IMG/VR virus record: IMGVR_UViG_3300034682_000181
Location: 1-37,032 of that record
Source: a virus
Direction: 5' to 3' (one strand)
Length of the DNA stretch: 37,032 nt
In this document: in pieces, positions 1-5,611 of the stretch
Layout: each line of letters starts with the position of its first letter
How positions within the stretch are numbered: position 1 is the stretch's first letter
Position numbers and translations under genes: made by a program
Notes under the pieces: generated by a model
Told to the model about the DNA's origin: nothing
Databases searched by the model: none
The model's input: the letters and a program-made list of their open reading frames with translations, nothing else

Positions 1-44
1 TACGTATAGCATTAGCGGCACTGTGTATACATAGCTGGGCTGGG
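1..44. other. telL: Left telomere arm (half of protelomerase target site)
   Basis: The first six bases are the self-complementary TACGTA. Three blocks follow: positions 8-16 (AGCATTAGC), 22-36 (TGTGTATACATAGCT) and 38-44 (GGCTGGG). Each recurs in reverse complement at the right end of the window, with identical spacing. This is the architecture of a telomere resolution site, cut by protelomerase into hairpin ends. The protelomerase gene at the other end supports this reading. Confidence 0.85.
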
Positions 45-394
45 ACAGTATGTGCTTCATGGTATAGCTTAAATGTGTATACTTATGTACATAGCAAGGC
101 CATTGCCATTTGATTGTTAGGCATGGTTTTATGCTGGCTTTGTCTGTAGAAGTGGCGGCTTGATTGTTTGCAGTCACTCTAATTGCCTGCAGCATGGAAA
201 ACCTGCATGAATTATCCAGCAGCTTGCATAAAGGGGGTGAACATAGGTAAGGACAGTAAGGATCTGCCAGGCTGCAGATGGTATAGCGGCCTTTAAAATA
301 GTGGCCTGTGGCTTAGTTAGAAAGGACAGCGGCTGACTCAGGGGCATACCACTTCAGTATCCGGCTGTTTGGCGGAAGATAAAAAAATAAATTA
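45..394. other. Non-coding subtelomeric region upstream of parA
   Basis: I see no credible gene here; the reading frames are short and lack a ribosome binding site. The 9-mer TGTGTATAC, part of the telomere arm at 22-30, recurs at 74-82. It recurs again at 430-438, where it overlaps the predicted -10 of the parA promoter. The stretch may hold protelomerase or partition protein binding sites. Confidence 0.5.
87..100 (+). repeat. Subtelomeric 14-bp direct repeat, left copy
   Basis: GTACATAGCAAGGC occurs here and again at 36930-36943 in the same orientation. Unlike the telomere arms it is a direct, not inverted, repeat. It could be an accessory protelomerase or replication-protein site; this is inference. 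Confidence 0.6.
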
Positions 395-426
395 TTTGTA
401 CATTTGTACATTTGTACTTTTGTACT
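395..426 (+). repeat. Four tandem octamers TTTGTAC(A/T), array 1, upstream of parA
   Basis: Four perfect head-to-tail 8-mers: TTTGTACA at 395 and 403, TTTGTACT at 411 and 419. They end eight bases before the -10 of the parA promoter and cover its -35. Similar arrays sit upstream of the small terminase gene, Q and repA. Short tandem repeats of this kind are the usual target of RHH partition proteins, such as the heptads bound by omega, so this is a candidate centromere and parA operator. Confidence 0.8.
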
Positions 427-439
427 TTATGTGTATACT
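412..439 (+). promoter_or_regulatory. Predicted parA promoter
   Basis: TTGTAC at 412-417 and TATACT at 434-439 are separated by 16 bp. The -35 lies inside the octamer array and the -10 overlaps the telomere-type 9-mer TGTGTATAC. Autoregulation by the partition proteins is likely but inferred. Confidence 0.5.
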
Positions 440-480
440 GTAAGCGAACTTACAAAAAATACGGTATTTAAGGGGGATTC

Positions 481-1116
481 ATGGCGGCAAGAGTTTGGGC
501 GTGGCTATCTGAAAAGGGCGGCGTGGGCAAAACCACGAATGTAATTAACATAGGATGCCAGCTGGCGAAGATGGGTAAGAAAGTGCTTCTGGTTGACGCT
601 GACCCGCACAAGTCGATCACTTCATGGTCAACTGAAGCAGGCGAAACAGCGCCGGCTGTAGTGATGGTAGAGAAGAACCTGAAAAATGATGTGACCAAGT
701 TGCGGCAGATGTTTGATTACATACTGATCGACTGTGAGGGAACGCTGAACGCTACGGCCATCGATGCAATGAAGATTGCCGATCTTGTGATTGTGCCTTA
801 TGCACCCAGCCCGTTAGACGTTTGGGGGAACCATAGTCTTACTGACCTGATAAAAGCACGTCAGGAAGTCACAGGCGGGCTGCCAAAGGCGGCAATGGTG
901 GTTAACGTGGCTGACAAGCGCACAAAGCTATCACGCACGATACGCGACACCCTGGGGGAATATGATATGCCCGTGCTGAAGTCAGGTACCACACGGCTAA
1001 CTGACTACATTGAAACGCTGATCGATGGCCGTAGCGTTGTTGAGCTGGGCGAGGATAACCAGGCGGCCGTTGAAGTGCGGAAACTGACTAGAGAACTGGT
1101 GGAGTTCGACCAATGA
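481..1116 (+). CDS. parA: ParA family partition ATPase (type Ib, ParF-like)
   Basis: A 211-residue Walker-type ATPase expected to segregate the linear plasmid prophage by forming ATP-dependent patterns on the nucleoid. The deviant Walker A motif KGGVGKTT is at residues 12-19, the VDADP motif at about 39-43 and the Walker B-like LIDCEG at about 82-87. There is no N-terminal HTH domain, and the length fits small type Ib ParA/ParF proteins rather than the SopA-type ParA of N15. The ATG is preceded by AGGGGG. The next gene overlaps by ATGA, so the two are translationally coupled. Regulation probably acts through the octamer array at 395-426. Identity of the family is very secure; the subtype is inferred from size and partner. 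Confidence 0.93.
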   Translation: MAARVWAWLSEKGGVGKTTNVINIGCQLAKMGKKVLLVDADPHKSITSWSTEAGETAPAVVMVEKNLKNDVTKLRQMFDYILIDCEGTLNATAIDAMKIADLVIVPYAPSPLDVWGNHSLTDLIKARQEVTGGLPKAAMVVNVADKRTKLSRTIRDTLGEYDMPVLKSGTTRLTDYIETLIDGRSVVELGEDNQAAVEVRKLTRELVEFDQ

Positions 1117-1436
1117 AAAAACCAACGATTAAGGCAGGCAAGCCTGGCGGCGATAACTCAAAAATGAATGAGTTGCTAAAGGCTCTGGGGGAAAACGACA
1201 TATTAGCCGAAAAAGGCAAGCGCCTGCCGGTGGATATTCACCCGAAAATCATACGCAAGCTGGGTGAGCTGCAGCTGCGGATCACAACCCAAGACAACAA
1301 GAAAGTGACAAACAGAATGCTGGTTACTGAAGCTTTGCTTGACCTGTTTCTGAAGTATGAGCGGATCAGCAGTGGTGAGGAAGTCAGCGCAGAGTATCAG
1401 TTCAATGCTGGTGAAACATTCAGCGCTGAACTGTAG
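1113..1436 (+). CDS. Ribbon-helix-helix centromere-binding protein (ParB/ParG analogue)
   Basis: A 107-residue basic protein overlapping parA by ATGA. After a flexible lysine-rich N terminus it has a strand (residues about 37-43, KRLPVDI) and two helices (about 45-58 and 66-82). This is the layout of the ribbon-helix-helix fold found in ParG, omega and similar partners of type Ib ParA proteins. I infer that the dimer binds short repeats as centromere and represses parA. The TTTGTAC octamers found at four loci are the obvious candidate targets. It has no resemblance to N15 SopB (large HTH-type ParB). The family assignment rests on predicted secondary structure and position, not on a strong motif. 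Confidence 0.72.
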   Translation: MKKPTIKAGKPGGDNSKMNELLKALGENDILAEKGKRLPVDIHPKIIRKLGELQLRITTQDNKKVTNRMLVTEALLDLFLKYERISSGEEVSAEYQFNAGETFSAEL

Positions 1437-1445
1437 CAAGAGTGT

Positions 1446-1473
1446 TGGCCAAGTGGCGGCAACCACTTGGCCA
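1446..1473 (+). terminator. Hairpin downstream of the partition genes
   Basis: TGGCCAAGTGG and CCACTTGGCCA form an 11-bp perfect stem around a six-base loop, 9 bp after the parB stop codon. No T-run follows, so it is either a weak terminator or an mRNA-stabilising or attenuating structure between the partition operon and the next small genes. Confidence 0.55.
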
Positions 1474-1506
1474 GTACATAACTAAAACCGACTAAGGATA
1501 TTAACT

Positions 1507-1659
1507 ATGCCTATCGCATTATACACACATTTAAGAACTATGCCGATTTCTCAGCTTTTACAGCAGCCTGAAACAACTATCGCCGCTTTTGCTAGAGAAC
1601 TGGATTACCGAACCGGCCGCTTTGTTATGGGCGTTTATAAAAAGCTTTTATCTAAATAA
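1507..1659 (+). CDS. Small basic protein, 50 residues, function unknown
   Basis: Starts MPIALYTHLRTM and ends YKKLLSK. It has a good ribosome binding site (AAGGA, about 9 bp before ATG) and fills the gap between the parB hairpin and the next gene. The translation looks like a compact helical protein with several basic residues in the second half. I do not recognise it. Its position in the plasmid-maintenance region makes a regulatory or maintenance role conceivable, but there is no direct evidence. Confidence 0.5.
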   Translation: MPIALYTHLRTMPISQLLQQPETTIAAFARELDYRTGRFVMGVYKKLLSK

Positions 1660-1671
1660 AGGGGGGTTATT

Positions 1672-2019
1672 GTGGATATTTCATTAGCTAGACAAGTGGA
1701 AATTGACTGGCCAGCAGCTGCTGAAGCCCAGTGCCTAAGTGATGCTGAAATAACAGCGATAGTAAAAGCTGCAAACCCGGCCGAAGATTTAGAAGTAAGG
1801 GCTGAACTGGCAGAGCAGCAACTGAAGGAAGCGCGGGAAACTATCGAGAAGATGCGGGCGGCTGTCTCTAACGCACTGAATCAACTGCGGGCGATTGGAG
1901 CTAACATTACGCCTGAGAATGAGCAGGAAGAAGAACAGCTGCATGACATTTGCGTGATACATGATGGCCTGAAAAAAGCCACCAGAGAAGCGCTGGGGCT
2001 CGACAGTGCCACTACATAA
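1672..2019 (+). CDS. Hypothetical coiled-coil protein
   Basis: A 115-residue acidic protein starting at GTG, chosen because AGGGGGG lies 6 bp upstream and the N terminus MDISLARQVEIDW looks natural. Residues about 38-72 are rich in heptad-like A/E/L/K residues, with the core AELAEQQLKEARETIEKMR, predicted to form a coiled coil. No enzymatic motif is seen. It resembles the short coiled-coil proteins common in phage early regions, for which no function can be assigned. Confidence 0.75.
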   Translation: MDISLARQVEIDWPAAAEAQCLSDAEITAIVKAANPAEDLEVRAELAEQQLKEARETIEKMRAAVSNALNQLRAIGANITPENEQEEEQLHDICVIHDGLKKATREALGLDSATT

Positions 2020-2134
2020 CAGCCACGTTTTAAAGTGGTACCGCTGGCAGCACTTCATGGCCGTCAGTGAGCGCCGGCAGCTGGCGCAATTGGTTTGGGC
2101 AACCTGCCACAAGCAAGAAAGCCAGCCACATTAA
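2006..2134 (+). CDS. Possible very small protein overlapping the preceding gene
   Basis: A 42-residue frame starting at GTG inside the 3' end of the preceding gene and ending just before a strong terminator. The core KWYRWQHFMAVSERRQLAQL looks protein-like (aromatic and basic, no low complexity). An alternative ATG lies at 2057. No strong ribosome binding site is present, although translational coupling by overlap is possible. Weak call. Confidence 0.3.
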   Translation: MPLHNSHVLKWYRWQHFMAVSERRQLAQLVWATCHKQESQPH

Positions 2135-2141
2135 AACCACC

Positions 2142-2168
2142 AAAGCCCCGCCAGCCCGGGGCTTTTTT
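2142..2168 (+). terminator. Rho-independent terminator
   Basis: GCCCCG, a short loop and CGGGGC are followed by TTTTTT. It ends the partition transcript and isolates the repressible promoter that follows. Confidence 0.85.
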
Positions 2169-2195
2169 ATTGGCAATTCCCCTGGACAAAATAAA

Positions 2196-2210
2196 AGGCA
2201 CAATGTGCCT
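2196..2210. promoter_or_regulatory. Palindromic operator copy 1
   Basis: AGGCACAATGTGCCT is a 15-bp palindrome apart from its central base. It is identical to the copy at 2229-2243, with 33 bp between their starts (about three helical turns). It lies upstream of the -35 element. Confidence 0.75.
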
Positions 2211-2219
2211 AAATAATCC

Positions 2220-2248
2220 TTGCTAATTAGGCACAATGTGCCTACAAT
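2220..2248 (+). promoter_or_regulatory. Promoter for the early rightward genes 2315-3572
   Basis: TTGCTA (2220-2225), a 17-bp spacer and TACAAT (2243-2248). The spacer is almost entirely the second palindromic operator, so repression is expected. The regulator is unknown; the HTH protein encoded at 2646-3089 in the same operon is one candidate. Confidence 0.7.
2229..2243. promoter_or_regulatory. Palindromic operator copy 2
   Basis: Second identical AGGCACAATGTGCCT, filling most of the spacer between the -35 and -10 of the promoter at 2220-2248. A bound repressor would occlude RNA polymerase. Confidence 0.75.
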
Positions 2249-2314
2249 GTTTTTGTGGTCGGCGCTAGAAGCCCGCCACCCACGGAAGGGCAACGCAGCC
2301 GCCACGGGGATTCC

Positions 2315-2614
2315 ATGATGGAATTAAAGCTCTTTAACATTGCGACAGTGAAAACAAACTTTCCAGATGCTGATTTCTGGCTGATACGGAAAGGGAGTGA
2401 TTCAACGGTTGGCCAGCCAACTAAGACTTACCACCCAGAGCGGATAGGGATTAGAGTTGACCAGACGCAGATAGTTTTACCAGATTATCTGTTTTACGTA
2501 CTTACGGCGCTTCATCAGGTCGGGTACTTCCGGCGAAGGGCCAAAGGCACGTTAAGCCTGCAGCACATCACTGTTAACGATGTTGAGCAAATCAAACTGG
2601 GGGTGCGGCGATAG
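2315..2614 (+). CDS. Mini HsdS-like target-recognition-domain protein
   Basis: About 99 residues from the ATG ATG pair at 2315/2318; GGGG lies 6-9 bp upstream. The order of motifs resembles one half of a type I restriction specificity subunit. A central segment LPDYLFYVLTAL is followed by AKGTLSLQHITVNDVEQIKL, matching the family pattern 'GT..hIt..dl..i.l' that ends a target recognition domain. It is far shorter than HsdS (about 400 residues) and lacks the second domain and the conserved spacer helices. No HsdM or HsdR is nearby. It may bind DNA on its own or interfere with host type I systems; both are inference. Confidence 0.6.
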   Translation: MMELKLFNIATVKTNFPDADFWLIRKGSDSTVGQPTKTYHPERIGIRVDQTQIVLPDYLFYVLTALHQVGYFRRRAKGTLSLQHITVNDVEQIKLGVRR

Positions 2615-2645
2615 CCGCCCCCTTTTTCAACAACAGGGGCAAAAG

Positions 2646-3089
2646 ATGCAGATTGAAGTAGATGGCGATCAGGTGGTTTTACCTGGCTTAAATGACCAGG
2701 CAAAGTTTGTTGCATTACAGCGGGCAAAAGAGCTGGCGCAGGCCGTCGATGCCATCTGTCAGCAGCCGATGATCGATATACCGCTAACGCTGGACGGGAA
2801 GCCGATCAGCGAAGATGATTACCCGAAAACGCACCTGCTGGAACAGAAAAGGGGCTGGGAACCGCCGCACCAGGAACTGGTTAGAGCGTACTTTGAACAA
2901 CTGAAGGCGTATGACAGCAAGTATTCTGAAAACGGCATCGCTGAACTGTTGGATTTATCAAGCGGGCGGGCTGTACGCAATTTTAAATCAGGGGAAAGGC
3001 CAGTGCCTTATGCTGTGTGGCGTAAGTTTCTGGTGGCCACGGGGCGGGCTCCAATCGATATGCCGAAGATGATAGGCTTTTTTAAATAA
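2646..3089 (+). CDS. HTH domain phage protein, possible regulator
   Basis: 147 residues from the ATG after AGGGGC. The C-terminal half carries an HTH-like segment: GIAELLDLSSGRAVRNFKSG then ERPVPYAVWRKFLVATGRAP. In this pattern a Cro/YdaS-like recognition helix is followed by a 'G.RP.PY..WR..L..tG' tail, which I know from small phage-associated regulators. The N-terminal half has no recognised domain. Co-transcribed with the HsdS-like gene behind the twin operator promoter, so autoregulation is plausible. Confidence 0.6.
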   Translation: MQIEVDGDQVVLPGLNDQAKFVALQRAKELAQAVDAICQQPMIDIPLTLDGKPISEDDYPKTHLLEQKRGWEPPHQELVRAYFEQLKAYDSKYSENGIAELLDLSSGRAVRNFKSGERPVPYAVWRKFLVATGRAPIDMPKMIGFFK

Positions 3090-3099
3090 GGTGGCACAG

Positions 3100-3399
3100 A
3101 TGGACAATCAAAAAATAACTGAAGCGCCTTGGCGAGTTCATACTTCATCACTTCTGAATCAAGTGTTAGATAATCCAGGCACGGAAATTTTAACCAGGCC
3201 GCTTCAAATTTTCGGGCGGCTACTTGCCCAGGTGGCTGACAGGGCCGCTGCTTTAAACGATCCGATACTGAACGATTTAATGTGCCGTCTAACCCTGTAT
3301 TCAGCAGCGGATCCAGCGTCACCAGATTTCAACAAAAAATTGTTGATAGAAGTATCGGAAAAAGCGGAACAGTTCAGAGTTTCGGAAGGTAAACGATGA
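3100..3399 (+). CDS. Hypothetical early protein
   Basis: 99 residues from ATG at 3100, preferred over GTG at 3091 because GGTGG sits 5-8 bp upstream of it. Predicted mostly helical, with a segment around LLAQVADRAAALNDPILNDL. No recognisable domain. The stop overlaps the next start (ATGA), indicating coupling. Confidence 0.65.
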   Translation: MDNQKITEAPWRVHTSSLLNQVLDNPGTEILTRPLQIFGRLLAQVADRAAALNDPILNDLMCRLTLYSAADPASPDFNKKLLIEVSEKAEQFRVSEGKR

Positions 3400-3572
3400 A
3401 AGAAATTTTTGAAATGTGGTTTATCGCTCAGTTTGGCGAAAATAAGCGCGGGCTGCTGCGGCCTGGCAGTGATGGCGGTTATCAGGATGAAGTTATCAAT
3501 GGTATGTGGATCGGATTCAATATCGGGTTCAATGCCCGCGACCAATTACTGAAAAGCTTTGGAAAGGTATAA
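3396..3572 (+). CDS. Small hypothetical protein, 58 residues
   Basis: Starts in the ATGA overlap with the preceding gene and ends 6 bp before a strong bidirectional terminator. It begins MKEIFEMWFIAQFG and has a Gly/Phe-rich segment (GMWIGFNIGFNAR). This is the type of short protein found in phages in front of a terminator. It looks like the 'helical W/F..G..' family of phage proteins of unknown function. Confidence 0.65.
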   Translation: MKEIFEMWFIAQFGENKRGLLRPGSDGGYQDEVINGMWIGFNIGFNARDQLLKSFGKV

Positions 3573-3578
3573 AGACAA

Positions 3579-3602
3579 GGGGCCAGCTGGCCCCTTTTAT
3601 TT
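3579..3602. terminator. Bidirectional terminator between converging operons
   Basis: GGGGCCAGCTGGCCCC is a perfect 16-bp palindrome followed by TTTTATTTT on the + strand. It separates the rightward early genes from the end of the leftward tail operon. The stop codon of gene D is at 3597-3599. Confidence 0.85.
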
Positions 3603-4574
3603 TGGAAGGTGCAGAGTTAGCCGGCTGGTACCGACCTGATCCGCGCTGATAGCGTGTACAGCTTCTTCAACAATCCAGTCACCGTTTGCACTGGCCTTGT
3701 GGCCAGTTATGGTGATCGGGCCTTCTGCCACGATATCAGCCGTTAACGGCCGCGTCAGGCTCAGCGTTTTCTGGCCCCGCTGCAGCGCCCTTAATTTAGC
3801 ATCTGCCTTGGCGGCTGCTTTTTCCTGGTCAGGGTATCGGGTGCGGATCACGTAAACAGGTTCACCGCTGCCGGCGCTGACTTCCTGCCGTTCCTGCAGG
3901 GCTTCATCAAACCAGTACGCTTTTACCTGCTTGTAATTGCTGCGCTCGGTTATCGTCACCTTACCCTGGCTATTCTTCATATCTGAAATAGTAACCCGGG
4001 GGATTTCTTTGCCGCTGGCGGTTTTGGCTTCGTCCTTGGTCAGTACCAGCAGCTTATTGGCTACCGGCTTCACCATGCCGCCGTGATCTTTAACAAGCCT
4101 GGTCAGCAGGTTCATATCACTTTCAGCAACTTGATCGATATGCACAAACTGAACGCTGGCCAGCTTATCGCTAACAACCGGTTCAAAGCCGTGCGCTGAC
4201 GCAATGCCAGCAACCAGGTCGCCCAGGCTGATATTGTCAAAGCTGGCATCTTTGGGCGCTTTGAATGTCTGCTTTACCTTAGCGGCCTTGCCGTGGATCC
4301 GCAGTGTGTCAACTTCAATGGGTTCTTCGAGTTCGTCAACTTCATAGGTACCTTTGAATACCAGCGCCCCCTCATACCCCATGTAAATATCAACAGTCGC
4401 CCCAGTTTCAGGAAACACCACCTTCTGATCCCGGTTATCCAGTTCCAGGTCAAAAGTATCTGAGCTATCGCCCTGGCTGTCCGTCACCTGAAGCAGCAGC
4501 AGGCGCGATTTAATCAGGCCGGTTATGTCCTTGCCGTTGGCCCGCACTTCATACGCAACGCGCTTTAATCCCAC
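3597..4574 (-). CDS. D: Tail hub/baseplate protein gpD (late control D family)
   Basis: 325 residues matching the phage P2 gpD family: an N-terminal domain with KDITGLIKSRLLLLQVTD and DTFDLELDNRD, then the hub fold around LVAGIASAHGFEP. In the P2 family it forms the gp27-like hub of the tail tip that carries the spike. Final gene of the late operon, overlapping gpX by 10 bp, as expected for the U-X-D order. Confidence 0.9.
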   Translation of the reverse strand: MGLKRVAYEVRANGKDITGLIKSRLLLLQVTDSQGDSSDTFDLELDNRDQKVVFPETGATVDIYMGYEGALVFKGTYEVDELEEPIEVDTLRIHGKAAKVKQTFKAPKDASFDNISLGDLVAGIASAHGFEPVVSDKLASVQFVHIDQVAESDMNLLTRLVKDHGGMVKPVANKLLVLTKDEAKTASGKEIPRVTISDMKNSQGKVTITERSNYKQVKAYWFDEALQERQEVSAGSGEPVYVIRTRYPDQEKAAAKADAKLRALQRGQKTLSLTRPLTADIVAEGPITITGHKASANGDWIVEEAVHAISADQVGTSRLTLHLPK

Positions 4575-4774
4575 AGCGTTACCCCTTCATTTTTGACTTC
4601 AGGCAGATCGGGCAGCACGATATCAACGCCGGCCGGTAACACAGGGCCGATTTTAGACAGCCCAGGGTTTGCCGCTATCACAACATCAAGCGCCCCGGGG
4701 CGGCCTTTGTAGTGCCGGTGTGCTACCTGATCCAGCATTTCCCCGCCCAGGGTTTTAACGGTTATCGTCGCCAT
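4565..4774 (-). CDS. X: Tail protein gpX (LysM-like)
   Basis: 69 residues with the typical gpX arrangement: GEMLDQVAHRHYKG, then VVIAANPGLSKIGPVLPAG, then IVLPDLP. This is a LysM-type fold attached to the tail tube or tail end in P2-like phages. It overlaps both gpU and gpD, so the three are translationally linked. Confidence 0.9.
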   Translation of the reverse strand: MATITVKTLGGEMLDQVAHRHYKGRPGALDVVIAANPGLSKIGPVLPAGVDIVLPDLPEVKNEGVTLWD

Positions 4775-5159
4775 ATTCTTTCAGCCTGATTGAAAACTCG
4801 ATTTTCAGCGGGGTACCATCTGGCAAGTGCAAGCTGCCCTTTTCGGTCAGCTCTAACATGCACCACAGCCCCCAGTCACGCCCCATTGCCGCCGAACCTG
4901 AGATTAAGCGAAGCGCGGTACCCTTATCGCCTTCGGCTTTTATCTTGGCCAGCTGCTGCACATCGGCCGCCGTTTCAGCATAAATCAAACCGTTCAGGCT
5001 GATTTCACTTGAACCCGGCCCCTGGTACTGGGACGCACTTTTTTGGTTAACGCGCTGGTAAGTCAGCCAGCGCCAGGAATGCCGTTTTTCCAGTTCCTGG
5101 TAACTGACTTCATCAACTGAAAATTTGAACTCCCCTAACGCCAGCATGACTTGAGCCAT
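4755..5159 (-). CDS. U: Tail protein gpU
   Basis: 134 residues related to P2 gpU: LALGEFKFSVDEVSYQEL at the N terminus, then RHSWRWLTYQR and the Gly/Ser-rich EISLNGLIY segment. In P2-like phages gpU is a tail completion component needed for tail assembly. Overlaps gpX; its start abuts the stop of the membrane protein gene upstream. Confidence 0.9.
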   Translation of the reverse strand: MAQVMLALGEFKFSVDEVSYQELEKRHSWRWLTYQRVNQKSASQYQGPGSSEISLNGLIYAETAADVQQLAKIKAEGDKGTALRLISGSAAMGRDWGLWCMLELTEKGSLHLPDGTPLKIEFSIRLKEYGDDNR

Positions 5160-5611
5160 TAACGCACCTCTTGAAACTCGATGGATTGCCGGCAGTGGTT
5201 ACGCTGGCCAATCGCAATGAAGAAAATGAAGTCGATCACCTTTTCCATGACCAGCGCTGTTCGGCTGCCCTGCATGGCCAGCGAACCTACCCGCCCGGAA
5301 ATGCTGTGATCTTCATCACCGAAGAACACCGAATTTATGTACTGGTCATTTGAAAGCCAGAGCGTGAAACACCAGTCGTTAAGCCGGTGCATTACCGCTG
5401 ATACCTTCAGCATGAACAGCCCATGCCATTTAAAGCGCCTGGTTAACACCTTCAGCCCCTTAACGGCCCACCGGACAACAAAGCAGACTTTGACCAGTAC
5501 CACCTGCAGCCAGCCAAACGGCGTAAGCACGATGAACACCAGCCACACAACCACGATGGCCAGCAACAGCAACACCGCTTTACACTTCCCGAGTAAATCA
5601 ATCATTGTCAT
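5159..5611 (-). CDS. Membrane protein inserted between tape measure and gpU genes
   Basis: 150 residues. The first 50 hold two hydrophobic stretches (residues about 11-29 AVLLLLAIVVVWLVFIVL and 35-48). A C-terminal segment follows with NDQYINSVFFGDEDHSISGRVG and a final NHCRQSIE. I recall this C-terminal pattern ('..N...GG..DE..SsR......HC..S.E') from small unassigned proteins in many phage tail regions. P2 has no gene here. GAGGTG lies 7 bp before the ATG, so it is translated with the late genes. A structural role is less likely than a membrane function such as superinfection exclusion or injection support; this is inference. Confidence 0.7.
   Translation of the reverse strand: MTMIDLLGKCKAVLLLLAIVVVWLVFIVLTPFGWLQVVLVKVCFVVRWAVKGLKVLTRRFKWHGLFMLKVSAVMHRLNDWCFTLWLSNDQYINSVFFGDEDHSISGRVGSLAMQGSRTALVMEKVIDFIFFIAIGQRNHCRQSIEFQEVR

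Noticed and set aside
1-44. End inverted repeats as transposon terminal repeats
   Set aside because: No transposase, no target duplication; palindrome centre and adjacent protelomerase explain them better.
395-426. Tandem octamers as a CRISPR array
   Set aside because: Repeat unit is 8 bp without spacers, no cas genes present; fits protein-binding sites.
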